Assembly (NCBI GenBank): GCA_018873225.1
Contig: JAEILZ010000002.1
Span: forward strand, 1,860,001 to 1,924,000
DNA length: 64,000 nucleotides
DNA from: [Phialemoniopsis] sp. UDSM-2020
Lineage: Eukaryota; Ascomycota; Sordariomycetes; Thyridiales; Thyridiaceae
Direction of reading: 5' to 3'
The number at the start of each line of letters is the position of its first letter. The stretch's first letter is position 1. Positions 35,423-47,852 of this stretch are shown in pieces. The notes beneath the pieces are model-generated. The model saw only the letters and a list, made by a program, of their open reading frames with translations, ran no database searches and was not told the DNA's origin. Position numbers and translations under genes: made by a program.

Positions 35423-37386
35423 CTAGGACGACTCACGGTCGCCGGTCTTCTCGGGGTTGGCGGCGGGGGAGGGCTCGTGCTCGAGGGGCGTGGCAGGCTC
35501 GGCGCCACCAAGCTCCTCGAGGGTCTTGCGGGCAGTCTCGGGAACGAGCCAAGTGGTGAGGAATCCGCAAAGCATGAAGAGCGCAAAGATCTCCATGATG
35601 TGGTTGAGCCAAGGGTTGTTCCAGCGGGCATCGGTCTTGGCGAGGGTCTTGTCGGCGCCACGGCTCTTGAGGGGACCGAAGACGACCTGGGCAATGACGG
35701 CACCGAGCTTGCCGGAGGCGGCAGAGATACCGTGCGAGGTGGAACGGTACCGGGTGGGGAAGCACTCGGCGGGGATGATGAAGGTGGTGGAGTTGGGGCC
35801 GAAGTTGAAGAAGAACTGGGACAGGGTGTAGAGGGCCATGAGGGCACCGCCAGACAGGTTCCAGTAGTCGAAGCCGATGACGCAGAACAGCAGGGTGAGC
35901 ATGAAGAAACCAAATGCCTGGACAGGCTTGCGGCCGATGGTGTCGATGGTGGCGGCAGAAACCCAGTAACCGGGAACGGCACCAGCCAGGACAAGAATCA
36001 GGTTACCAACACCGGTGTTGTAGTAGGTCTTGTACATGTCGGAACCACCAGACCAGCCGATGGCGCTCAGGATGATAGGGTTGTTCAGGCCAAGACCGTA
36101 GAAGGCAATGTCCTAGAGCGACATGTTAGACAACGATGAGCTAAGCATTGGGGCGGGACTATTCAACTTACCAGGAAGAACCAAGACAGGGCAGTGCCGA
36201 GAAGAACACGGAAGTGGCGGAACTGGCCGTAGTGGCGGGCAAACTCCTTCCACGAAGCCTGCTCGACAACGGGCTCCTCGTGCTGGACTTGGTGATGAGC
36301 GGCCTCGATATCGCGGGCAGTGCGCTGGACTTCCTTGTCGACCTCGAAGGTGTAACGAGGAGTCTCGGGGATGGTCAGACGGAAGTACAGGGTAATGCAA
36401 CCAGGAACGGCACCAAATCCGACAATGATACGCCACATCTTGTCCACGGCAGAAGCGCAGACCCAGTTGGCGCTGCAGTCAGCAGGCTTGGCGGAGGCGG
36501 AAAGCGAGTCCTTGAAGCCGGCGGTGACAATAAGCAGGATGATGGCAGCAGTGAGCTGGCCAATACCCTGCATGGCGAAGACAGCGTTGATCATGAAACC
36601 TCTCCAGCGGGTAGTAGCGAATTCGGAGGTGATGGTGGCCGAAAGCGGGTAGTCACCACTGAACAGCATCGTTAGCACTATGACCAGATGAAATTCGTTA
36701 TATGAAAGCGGGCTACACTTACCCGACACCGATACCCATCATGATACGCCAGAAGACGAGAAGACCAGTGATGGAAACAGCGGCAGACTGCGCAGAGAGC
36801 GATTGCGCCAGGGTGGTGAAGATGATGATGATGAGCTCAAGACCGTACTGAAGTACAAAGTGTCAGCGAAGTGAAGAAGGAAGTCGAGGGCGACTTCCAC
36901 GGCTTACGATGCGCTTGCGACCGACGATGTCGGCAATGATACCGAAACCAAGCTGACCGACAATGGTACCAGCAGAAGTAGCAACCTTGATGGCGGTATC
37001 GGCAGAGTCGGTGATGGTACCACCGAAGTAGACAACGCCCAGCATGGAGGTGACAAGACCGATAGCGAAAATATCATACGAATCCGTGAAGAAACCGACA
37101 CCAGCAATCAGGATGGTGCGGACGTGGTACCAGCCGAAGGGGGCACGATCAACCTCAGCGAGGGCGAGGCGGCGACGCTCCTCGGTGTTGGCAATGTGGG
37201 CGAACTCGTTGCTGTAGAGCACGGGCAGGTCAGTATGATGATTAGAGATACGCTCAAGGTCGCGCCCAGAACGTACTTGTAGTTCTTGAAAGCGGCGTTA
37301 CCACCCGAGGTCATGTTGGCCTTGATCTCGACGGCAGTGAGGCCGCTCTCGGCCTGGTGGCCGGCGAGCACTCCGTGGGAAGCCAT
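35423..37386 (-). CDS. pho84: High-affinity phosphate:H+ symporter (Pho84 type, MFS)
   Basis: Plasma-membrane uptake of inorganic phosphate with protons. Exons, complement: 37386-37277, 37211-36908, 36847-36723, 36658-36172 and 36112-35423, giving 571 residues with all phases consistent. Family landmarks: GVGFFTDSYDIFAIGLV in span 1, GTIVGQLGFGIIADIVGRKRI, GVGGDYPLSATITSEF, the central cytosolic loop, then SQFFFNFGPNSTTFIIPAECFPTRYRSTSHGISAASGKLGA, which holds the PHS-family signature. The C-terminal tail is acidic and Pro-rich with possible ubiquitin and phospho sites. The start gives the usual short hydrophilic N-terminus; upstream in-frame codons contain no better ATG. A 3.9 kb intergenic region upstream carries clustered PacC-consensus sites and two CACGTG boxes. 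Confidence 0.95.
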
Positions 37387-37824
37387 GGCTTGTTGGTCAA
37401 GTTGCGTGAGAGACAAGAGAATCTCAAACAAGCCAAAAGGTTCGGCTGGTGTGTGGCTGAAAGCTGACTGTGCTAGTCAAGAGAGCGATGATCAAAAGAA
37501 GAGAGACGGGAAGAAGCATGGGATGGAAAGGAAGAGCAGATCTCTTATAGATTCGGGAGCACCAAGAACTATGCTCTCACCCTTCCCGAACCAGGATCGC
37601 GCTTGCGACATGGATCAGCTAGACCATGGCGTGGGGAGGGTTGAAATTGGGAAAAAAGTACAATGTACGCAAGCACTGATGCGGCGTGCCTTGCCGCAAG
37701 CTGTGCGTAGTGTGCATCGAGCCTGTGGGAACGTGGATTTGGGAGCACGGGGGCGTCTTCTAGATGCGTACCTGGTGTGGAGCAGGAGGATAACTCCACA
37801 GGACGGACCCTGAATCAAGCTATC

Positions 37825-37894
37825 GCCAAGGGCTTGGCCAATGGAAGCCGTTGATCCTTGGCACGCCCTCCCGCACACTTGCCAGGTCGCCAGG
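37825..37894. promoter_or_regulatory. Cluster of five PacC-consensus sites (proximal)
   Basis: GCCARG cores at 37825-37830, 37833-37838 (reverse), 37857-37862 (reverse), 37881-37886 and 37889-37894. The first two form a palindrome, GCCAAGGGCTTGGC. About 440-510 bp before the phosphate transporter ATG. GCCARG is the known binding consensus of PacC/Rim101. Confidence 0.5.
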
Positions 37895-38730
37895 TAGTCT
37901 CCAGTGAGGCGGGCTTCCCGCCAGATATTCGTCTGGACGCTATTATTACCACTGGACACCAGGAAGATCTAGTCCAATAATCCCAAACCGAGAATGGGGG
38001 CTAGGAGCATGGGCAGGGTGGCCCCCTTGTCGACTTGGGCCGGAGCACACGTCCTAGCTTCGGAAGAACATGTCCAAAAGCGACCTGCCTGCTAGGTGTA
38101 GAGCGTGCCGTGCATGGTCGTACGAAGTAACCCACCCGACGAGCCAAGGAGCCAAAGAGGAATTCCCACTTTGGCTTGAAAAAGACTTGACTGTGGAATG
38201 CTTGCTTTATGCCAATTTCGGCAAGTGGTCACGTTTGCTCTTTGACATCCCCTTCAGCGTGCATACGTGGACGTACCACAAGCAGGAGCATACAGTCAGA
38301 TGCAAGTAAGCTATCACCGGTCAAACAGAGCACAGCGAGAGCTTCTGATGAAGTCTGCGTCAGGTATGTTGGTCTGGCGCTTGCCACGCCGATACAGCTC
38401 GGCCGATCAGAGATTTTCCACCTTGCCCCCTTGAGCCCATGATAAGACAACAATGGAGCGAGCCATGATGTATTAGATTTGCGGTTCTTGTGGCTCAATT
38501 GTCCGACCGAACGTCGCGTGCCTGAAGGAGTAAAGGAGCATGGAACCGTCTCTCTCGGTGTCGAATGTTGTTTGGTGTGACATGCTCGAGGTGGTGGGGG
38601 GAGCAGGTCGAGGGCGCGGAGGTCAAAGATACATGTCGATTCAGCCTCGACGAGCGGGACGCGCTAATCTCCACGCTAAAGACCCCGGCAAGATGCCCCG
38701 GAAAGGCCCAATCAAATGCCGCTGGCCCAC

Positions 38731-38736
38731 CACGTG
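38731..38736. promoter_or_regulatory. CACGTG box (NUC-1/Pho4 type)
   Basis: Palindromic core bound by the phosphate-starvation bHLH factors Pho4 and NUC-1; a second copy is at 39374-39379. Location upstream of a Pho84-type gene is consistent, but other bHLH factors use the same box. Confidence 0.4.
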
Positions 38737-38881
38737 TGTAGTATAAACCAACTGTTTCGCCAACGTCGTTCGCAATCCTGGCATGTCCATTCGGTCCTGT
38801 TGGTCCTCTTGCTCGGGATGAAATATGCCCAGACTTTTCAAATCGTGCTATTGCTCGTCGACCACCTCCAGACTCTCGTCA

Positions 38882-38950
38882 GCCAAGACAACGAGCGTTG
38901 AATTGACAGGAGGGCCAAGTCAAAGCCAAGTGAAGCCAAGTTTCGCCAAG
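38882..38950 (+). promoter_or_regulatory. Helically phased GCCAAG array (distal PacC-type)
   Basis: GCCAAG at 38914, 38925, 38935 and 38945, spaced 11, 10 and 10 bp, so all four face the same side of the helix; a fifth copy starts at 38882. About 1.5 kb before the phosphate transporter ATG. Confidence 0.5.
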
Positions 38951-41273
38951 TAGATCCGGCAGCCGCCTCCAAATCACGACATCGCCCTGGACGACTTGGC
39001 AACGGTTGAGAGCACGCGACCACTGTCTATATCTGGACAGAATTGAAGCTTTTGGCCTTGTCGTGAACCAGCTCTGTCAATAATCACTGTGAGAATCTGC
39101 TCGTCGCAACACAGATCGCGGAAACCATCAGCGAACATTGAGGGCCGATAGGCCAGATCACACAGACCAATGAGGACGATCGCTTATAGCACGAACCTTA
39201 AAAAAGGCAGAGACTTCTCCCTCCCGCTGAACTCTCTAGTCTCAGAACAAACCCAGCTTCCAAGGCAATTATTTGGCGAAGCCGGGCGCCCTGACGATGT
39301 TGATCGTGTGCATAGAATCAGGAGTGGGGGCATGGAGAATAGCGCGCCGTCCAATGGCACGGCCAGATCTCCCCACGTGTAGTCCTCAGCTAAGAGGGCT
39401 ACCGAATCCGGCAGGCTCCGCCGCGCGCCGCACACGGTAAGCGAAGCCGGGTGTCGGTGCCGTTCCTGCACCGAAGCCAGGCGCGCCAGAGGTGACCCAG
39501 TATTGGAACAAAGATGGGCTTCTCGAAGGATAATTAAACTTCCCTGCCTTGGCGATGCCGGTTTTCCGTTCAGGCGGCAGCCACGTTGCTGTCATCCTTC
39601 TCAAATAGGATGCTTCTCTTTGGTCGCCCGTCCCACTCGCAGCCATGCCCGATACCCGCCGGCAGGTCGGGGAACGCGGATGGGAGCCACATGCCAATGC
39701 GTCTCGTCTCGTTGGTTTGAGTGCCCTATATGCAATCTTACACATTCAAACAGCGATGGACGGATCAGGTCAAGAGCCATGCAAGTTCCTTGTCTCCTGG
39801 GAATGTGATACAGTTGACCAAATCCGTAGGATCTGGTCTGGTAGCGATCGAGCTTGCAACATGATCTGCATATCCGACATCAAGAGGTAAGCGATCATGA
39901 CAGCCACTGCTGTATCTCAATGAAGCCAGAGGCTTCATAAAGGGCCAAACATTCATCATTGTGCCAGCCACGCACGTGAGTGACATCACCCACCGCATTT
40001 TAACCTCATGAACCTACTATAGATCCGCCTTAGTGCTATATCTTCGCGATCATCACACGTCGTACTAAGGTATTATAGCGGAGCTCTCTGGAGTATTTTT
40101 CTCTATCCCGTTTCGTTCCTACTAGTTTGCTCGCTAGTATCTTCTGATATGTTGAACTGCTCCGAGACCTCTCCACGTTCTCGAGATCTGGACCACCCAT
40201 ATACGTCAAGCATCGTGCGCGACACTCCATAGTCGCCATGCTTGATACACAGCTTTTATTGGCCAGCCATGAATCGGACATGTAGTCAGATTTAGAAGTA
40301 GGGCCGAAGGCAAAGAAGGGGGATCTCGCGAGGCAGAGCAGAACCGTTCACTCTTCCTGATTCCACTCGCCTCTTGGATTTGCTACCTGGGGGCCTTAGT
40401 TTGTGACCACCTCTGCTCACGCCAAAGCATCTGGTAAGCTCACGACCGATACTCCCAGCTCCATTGAAACGGCTATGATGCCCAGGGGCACTTTTCGAAG
40501 TAGACTGCTCTATTGACACTCCTTGATTCTTCGCGTTTGCTGACTAACATACCGATGTAGTTTCGCAGGGCGCTTCAGCGAGGCTGTGAAATATCGATCA
40601 AAACGGCCGCAGGATGTTCATTATCGAAATGAGAACGGTTCGCTTTGATGTTCCCTATACTGTGACTGTTTACCAACAATATATGTTGCATCCTGTTGCC
40701 TGGTATGCTTTAAGCTCTCTAAGCCGGTACTCGAAGCAAATGAATCGCCGGCAAGGCTAATATTGCCCTGACTTGGTATTCGAGATACAGAGGCCAGCAG
40801 GCACCGGCAGTGAAAGGAAAGTGGCAGAACGTCCTTGACCTCTTCCCACAACCGATGCACAAAACAAAGTTCAAACACCCAAGGTACGGGCGTTGCGTTG
40901 CTGGCGGAAAGCTCCATGTCGTTGTTCATTGGGCTCATGGTTTAAAGGAATCTGCCGCTTTGTGCTTTGATATTCGCTGCATAGTCATACGCCCTGGTGA
41001 TCTAAACTTTGGTTTCGCATGGCAACACACCCTACTCTGTGACGTGGTTCTGGGCAACCCGGTTCATTTGCATTACTTTCCTACTATCGAACTCTACGTA
41101 CTCGAACTGCGGAGCATAGCTACAGCTATTCACCATGCTACTTTCTTCAAAATTGTCCTATCGATAAAAAAAGCCCTGCAGTACAATGTTGGAAACTTCC
41201 TACAACTGCTCCCTAAGACCACGGATCAATAAGTGTATCGGAAGCCAGGATGGAAGTCGTCCTATGATGAGAG

Positions 41274-43125
41274 TTAGTCAACCTGATTTCTGTCATGCAT
41301 AATTCCAGACGTATCGTCACTCACATCGCTGCTCTCCAACTCCTTCTCGCCGCGATCGGCCTTGCCGTTCTCGATACGGTTGACGACGGTCAGGGTGCAC
41401 ACCAGGATGACGTTGAAGAGAGCACAAGCAATGCATGCCCAGAGTCCTGGAAGGTACTTTGGGTTATCCTGGCTCCTGTGATAGAGTAGCACGCCACGTT
41501 AGCATTTGTTCATCCGACGAGCAGCGCAGACCTATGTCTGGATAGAGCCTAAGGATTGGCAAGGGATACACCCACCTGAAAACCAAACTGCCAGCGATAC
41601 CGCCGATACCACCGAGGCCAACGAGAGTCGCGCTGCAGAAAGCACGCTTCCACTGGCCACGGATGTTATTGGCTTGGTATGTCATGGAGGCCGGCACGTT
41701 CGAGTTGGCTCCGGCTGTCACCAGAAAGACGCCAAAGTACCGAACGCCAGGGTTGGTGTGGTAGCCCACTATGGGCAAGCCGATGATGCAAAGGAGCATG
41801 TTGAACAGGATGATGGGCCCGCGGAGATGATAGCGGTCGCCAACCCAGGCGGTCGAGTACATGACGATGCCCGCCAGCACGTAAGGCGGCGCGACCAGGC
41901 ACTGGGAAGTGCCGGCGTCGAAGCCCATGTTGTCCTTGAGGATGATGGGCATGAAGAAGGCCAGGGCGTAAGTGATGGTGGTGGTGTTGAAGAAGATGAG
42001 TCCGTAGGCCCAGATCTTTGGGTCGAGACCGGCGGCGAAGAACTTGGGGAGGCTGAAGGGCTGAACGCGGGCATCGCCGCGGTCGGCGTTGACACGGGCG
42101 ACAACCCAGGCGCGCTCGCGTTCGTTGAGGAAGCGCCAGGAAGCGCGCTTCGAGTCGGGGAAGTCAACGAGGAGCCAGTAGCCAGCGATACCAAGAAGGC
42201 AGGTGAGAAGCCCTTCAATGATGAAGATCCAACGCCAGCTATCTTCTGTTAGCCGTGTTGATAAGGTTATGGGATGATGCCAATGCTTCATGACCTACCC
42301 GTTCAAGTTGGCAAGACCTTTCATATGCATGAGCTATATAGCTTGTTAGTATAATCGCTTCGGGAGATCAGTTGAGGCTGGGATCATACTCCGAAGGCCA
42401 GGATGCCTGCAAAGGCGGAAGCCACACAGCCCAGAAGGTAGAATAGCGAATACTTCTTGCCCACCTCATCTGTGTCATGAGCGAGGTTAGTATACAAGCT
42501 TCATTGAGAAGCCGACACATTGCCAGTCGGGAATCCACCCATGGGCAGACTTACATCGAGTATACCAAGTGCTCAGGAGGTAGACACAGCTCGGGAAGAA
42601 TCCAGCCTCGAGTATACCCAATATGATTCGACAAGCGGCCATAGCCTGCCAGCTCTTGACAAAACCCATCCCAATCATGACTGCACCCCAGAAGAGAGTG
42701 ATAAGTGACAGGTGGATTCTCGGGCCGATCTTGCGGACGATGACGGTAGAGGGAGGCTGGAAGACGACATAGGTGACGAAGAAGACGAGGGTGATGACAG
42801 ACTAGAATCGATATGTCTTAGAAGTGTGTTCTCATGGCATGATACCTACTCATATTCCGATACTCACATATCTGTTGCCGATCAACTTCAAGTCCACGCC
42901 CATCTCAGCCAGAACGGCAGCTCCAAGATTGGTGCGATCCATAAGCGACACACAATACATGAAGCCGACAGTGGTGATAAGGCGTCGGTCAATGCGATTG
43001 ATGATGCGCCTCTGCTCCTGGGGAGTGAACTCGGATTCAATCACCGCGACGGCATCAGTCTTTCTCTGCATGGGATCCCGCGACGTGGTCGGGTCCATGT
43101 TTGCCTTCTCGCTGTCGTGATCCAT
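41274..43125 (-). CDS. MFS transporter, anion:cation symporter (ACS/Dal5-like) family
   Basis: Twelve-span permease of the family that takes up small organic anions and vitamins (allantoate, nicotinate, biotin precursors, tartrate); the substrate cannot be told from sequence. Exons, complement: 43125-42868, 42801-42555, 42469-42390, 42333-42299, 42238-41576 and 41475-41274, giving 494 residues. The 35-bp exon encodes LMHMKGLANLN and is needed for frame. Landmarks: RRIINRIDRRLITTVGFMYCVSLMDRTNLGAA before and in span 1, ACRIILGILEAGFFPSCVYLLSTWY, GWRWIFIIEGLLTCLLGI, and VPASMTYQANNIRGQWKRA. The soluble C-tail is acidic. No linked pathway enzymes. Confidence 0.92.
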
Positions 43126-46100
43126 TGTGTGAAGGTCGGCGACAGCAAAGCAGTAGAGATTGGCAGATTATGAGGAGGTGCAAGGGTGGAAAGAAAGGTA
43201 GAGAGGAGATAATGGAGGATGAGGCGATGAGGATAAAGGAGGAGAATAAGGGCGCGCAGACCACTTTTTAACGCTGATGCGTTGTGCTGAGGTTATCGTG
43301 ACACGAACCACAAGGTCAATCTGACAGACACGAGCACACCGAATCCAATATTCCAGGGGCACGGACATTTATGTACAAAGAGGGAAAGTCGCAGATCAAA
43401 TCAGAGCAGTCAAAAATCATGACAAGGAAACGCCCCAACCAGAGCACGGCCGACACACCCACCGCTAACCACTACCACCACACACGGCAAGCTGTGTGCC
43501 CATCCTTGCCAACCCTGCCCCCTCCCTTTCGCGTATATGAGGGTCATACAGCGAGACCTGTCGTCTCACCTGCTGGCGAGGGCATTGAAATCAAAAAGAT
43601 CCGAGGTTTGGCATTGATTGGGCGCAGGCGGCGAGGGTCATTGCATGCGGCAAGTAGGTCGACGTATGCGGGGTAACCGTGGGACTTCCCATTTCGAGAA
43701 AGGCTTGCAAGGTTAGGGGCTGGGCGGGTTGGCGGAAGGGTGGGTGAGAGGGCGCGGAGTCGTGGAGGCGTGGAGGTGGTGGTGTTCGACGCTATGCCTG
43801 ACTGGTGCGTAGTAGATGAGCTTCCCCACGATTCCCTTGGTGGTGATCTCGACAACTGCCGAATAAGGAGCCGTCGAATCAGCGGCCAAGGCGCGAGCAG
43901 GGGAGATCTCTCCGGTCAGCTTTCCCAGTCTGTGAGCATCTCCGTCCTCTTGGCATGCTAAGCTAAAGTCTAAACGCACATGGGCGGCTCCCATGCCTGC
44001 TCGGTCCTTTTAGCTGAGGAAAAACATGGCATACCCCTCAAAAGGCAAAACAGCTGATCCGAGGCCATGGTTTTGCCTTTGTCGGGGATGCATTCGCATG
44101 CGCCGAGTACCCGGGAACGGATGGCGATCACCATGTCTGGGAGATCCGTCATGGACGCGTAAATTGGTACTGCAGCCGTGCCAGACCTTCGGATCCCGGC
44201 AGGATGGCAGTGGCTGCCCGTGACCTGTCGTGATGTCGCACAGTCTCATATCAGGTCTCGCTCAAGCCCGGCGCTCAGCTAGCACGGGGACCACACACTC
44301 TTCATCATTGAAATGGGGGTGGGGTAGAATGACCAGGCCAAGACACATCGCCAACGATCAACGAGGGAGCTGAGCCGAGGCTGCTCCGCTCAAAATGCGG
44401 AGTTTTGGCTAGTTTATTCTTGGCAGATCGCTTGCGAGTCTCGACCACCGCCCCTAATTTTGACTACGAAGGTAAGGGGATAAGGTGATGTTGCCATCTT
44501 CTTAGGAGAGCATTCCTCGACCGGCCAGCGCGTCCAAAAGGCCAACAGCATCTTCTGTGTACCGCCTGTGGCACTCTGGCGGGCCGACCGTTGTCTCGCC
44601 CCATTACCAGACGCAACACGAAACCGCTCGATGGGCTGGAAATTTAATTAGAACTGTGTATCACCAGATCGGCTGCTCGCTTTCGAGACCTCTGGGCGGC
44701 CAATAGTGGGATGATACACGGCATTGTGCGCCCTCGAAAGACTGATTCGAGGTCGCACCATAACGATAAAAGGTTGAGGCCAAGGAGACCACTGGGCTTG
44801 GCCGTCGGGATTCAGCGCTTGGTATGAGAATGGAGTATATAATGGATTATGATGCCACCTCACAGTCATGCCACTTGATAACGTCCCTCGACAAAGCCAG
44901 ACATTCAGATTAGCACAATAGTGTGCTCAACTATCGATATTCAGGGCAATAAAACTGCTTCATGCTGCTTGCGTCAATGATCAAGAATGCACATTACGAA
45001 TCTTTCAGCGGCTCGCGTCTTGCCAGAAAGTAAATTGCGCATTTCTTATAATGTTGTCTATATAGCCAACATCCATAATGCTACTTGCAATTTATCGTAG
45101 TGTATACGGATAAGACTTGTCCATCGCTGTCAATGTGCTTAGGATTAGTCGGTCATTTCTTCGATGTTGTAAAGTTACTGACCGAGTGGGAAGCGAGTAT
45201 AATATGATAAAGACTCAGCTGCCGGCTTGTGTTTAGCCAGCCCAGGTAGAATATGTATGGCCTCGCGTGTGTTCATACGAGCAAAGCAAGACTTCTGAGC
45301 CGTTATCTTGAATTTTGAGTATTCTTCATGGTTTGTGTTGCAAGACTGACTCGCCAAAGTAATGCCTGCGGGTCAAAGACGAAGTTTTGCTCAAATGAAG
45401 CGACTATACTGTAGCATTCTACGCATCTTGGACTGTTTAGCATACTGAAACAAGTCATCTTTGAAATTGGAGTGTTACTAGAGTCATTGTTTTGAGAAGT
45501 AGGTTGTCTGATATCCACTGTAGGTTTCCTCATGGGGGTCAAGTTTGTAATTCAGCCTTGTGTTTTGGTGTTGGTCAACTTTGCGGTTACCATCCTCATA
45601 TGACAGTTTGTGTCACAAATAGACTTGAGAGAATAGCATAGCGATCACATGATTGAAAACTTTAGCATGGATGCTCTAGCTTGCACTACAGTTTCAGCAT
45701 CAAGATGATGAAAGTATCGATATTCGGGGTTTATCATCCTAGCAGAGGTTAGAATAGAGAGGAAAGGAAAGTATCATGTAACCTGCTCAGTCCAAGGTCT
45801 TGGCACCATCTATACAAGGATAGTAGCATGTGTCTCTCAGGACCTTGGGGACATGCTTAACTAGCAAATGGCCAGGCTGGGCTTTGATGTTATCAGGACA
45901 ATGATGTCCACTGATACTTGGGGGCCCAGACAGTCATTATCAGCGTCCCTGGTCTTTTACGCAGGCTCCATAGAGGATAAAGTTCTCGATCAGGGTGCGG
46001 TGTTACTTCTGAATATTCGAAGGTGATAGTGACAAACAGACATGTCGGCAGTGCACATGCGAGGGACTGGTCCATGCACCGGGAACGGGAAGACCCAGAG

Positions 46101-46330
46101 GTATTTCCTGATCAAATTCATAAGACATCTGCTTGATGCCGATTGCCACGCTTGTTACATCACTGACTCTCAAAGCACCAAAGCAGCTTGACTCATGACC
46201 ACAAGCCCTCAAATGGATCCCAAAGCGCTGAACAAAGTGACAAACTGTGTATCCCTCAGGTAACACATGCAGGAAGGGCCCATTGCGGTGGTTCGTACTT
46301 TAATAGAATAATACATGAACTTCCTTTCCT
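43126..46330. other. Intergenic, 3.2 kb
   Basis: Promoter of the MFS gene and upstream region of the Argonaute gene. AT-rich from about 44,900 to 46,250 and stop-dense in all frames. A 93-codon minus-strand frame (43994-43713) with a true ATG exists but shows no family motif, ends in low-complexity His/Pro sequence and is not called. No transposon remnant recognised. Confidence 0.45.
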
Positions 46331-47852
46331 TTCTGTCGTTCTTTGCATCTAACTATTGATTCTCAAAAAGCGCCTAAAAACAAAAAGCGACAGAGTCCTC
46401 TTCCTCCCATTCATCTGCCACTGCCACTGCGCACTACGCACCGACCACTTCGTCTGTTGACCTCCATTTCCGAACTCCCTCCCCATTCTATTCTATTCTA
46501 TCCTGTCTCCCCAACAACAGAAAGCTGTCAGGTTCCAATTCGATACTGCCTGCCTGGCTGTGATCCGCGTCAGATTGATCTTCAGAATTCGACTCACTTT
46601 GAACGCACTCGGTAAGTAATAAACCGTTTCTCGCGTATTGACGCGTCCATCCACTACCTTCGATTCACCTCCATCTGCTCTCATCCCATTCTCAACTCCT
46701 CAATAGCCAGCCCAATCTCACCTTCCTTCCTCCCTTTTCGAAAGCACTCTAGTACCTTCCTATTCACAGGCCTCTGGAGATTTCCCCTCCAAGGGCCTAT
46801 AAATATCTCCTTCTCGCCCGCCTCCAAACCTTTTCCTCCCTTCCCACTACCACCCACAACCACCACCCGCCTTTCCCAAAGCAAAAGATCTCAAGGTACC
46901 TCACTTCAAGATACCTGCCTTCTTTCAAGACATCTTCTGCTTCTCCCTCTTCCCTACCTTGCCTCTCTTCCCTTTCTTCCATCTTCAATACCTTGTGCTC
47001 TGATCTTCATCCGCACATCCTCCACCCACTCACTCCTTCCACAATCTGACATCGTCAAGAGCAACGACCTGCTGTCATCTCCAGCCTCAAACATATCGAC
47101 TTCGGTCTCAAATCATCTCAAGCGCTTCTTCAGGTAAGTGAGCCAACACTGACTTCAATTTCAACACGACGCCTTCCCTTGTCTCCATCCACCGTTTGAG
47201 AAGCAGTCTCGCAGCCTCTGCCCCTTCCCTTTCCTCTTCCCCTTGATCCCTTCTTCATCTTATCCCCAAGACTACTACCGTCACCATATCAACTCATCTT
47301 TCATCTTCGTTCTCTACCACTGCATCACTTTTTGCACTCAGCGCAATCATCGAGCACAGTCCTCCCTGGTCACACGACTCCGATCTCTACATGTTGACAG
47401 CGGCCTTCATGGCAATCATCTCTACTCTTGCATTCTTCTGGACTCACATTCCTCTCAACCTCTCCTTTCTTTCACTCAAGTCCTCCTCATCTTTCTTGCA
47501 CACATAATCTGACCACCGTTCAGAAGCGGACCTGCAAAGTCTTTCAGGAATTCAACTCCGCCTTGTTTGAGGTAACATCAGGTAAGTGTGCATTGCAACT
47601 TTCTCATCCTCAACATCAGCTGTTTGCATCCACTCCTACTTCATTTTACCCTCGTGGACATATTGAATCACTCATTACACCGATCACTACTTCCCCAACA
47701 TTGAATTCCTTGCATCTCCATTCCTCATTGCAGGGCTTCTCTGTTTCCGCGCTTCACTATATCTCTTCACCCTCGCTTCTTCCAACGTCAATACCAGCCT
47801 CTGCACCTTTGCTTATAATTTATTCGATTTACTAATTCCACACTCAGGGAAA
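46331..47852 (+). promoter_or_regulatory. Long CT-rich leader of Argonaute gene with candidate introns
   Basis: About 1.5 kb of strongly pyrimidine-rich sequence without a long ATG-started frame. It contains three strong donors, GTAAGT at 46612, 47134 and 47582, each followed by plausible acceptors (CAATAG near 46,705; GCAG near 47,230; TTGCAG near 47,733; CACTCAG ending 47847, 5 bp before the ATG). The simplest reading is a long 5'UTR broken by several introns. The transcription start is unknown. Confidence 0.45.

Larger units (their letters stand above)
37387..41273. promoter_or_regulatory. Long upstream region of the phosphate transporter gene
   Basis: 3.9 kb with no convincing gene. The gene on the far side ends here (41274), so only the phosphate transporter has its promoter in this interval. 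Ten GCCARG sites fall between 37825 and 38950, and CACGTG boxes lie at 38731-38736 and 39374-39379. Open frames in 39,300-41,250 have no motifs. Confidence 0.55.

Noticed and set aside
35393..36139. 248-codon plus-strand frame opposite the phosphate transporter
   Set aside because: Gly/Glu/Val-rich antisense of transmembrane codons; shadow.
40810..41232. 140-codon plus-strand frame upstream of the phosphate transporter
   Set aside because: No ATG at its head, no motif, no neighbouring exons.
41506..42252. 248-codon plus-strand frame opposite the ACS transporter
   Set aside because: Same reason: antisense of membrane-span codons, no start context or motif.
44900..46250. AT-rich stretch as a RIP-mutated transposon relic
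   Set aside because: I saw no terminal repeats or transposase/reverse transcriptase remnants, and AT bias is modest; RIP indices would need computing.
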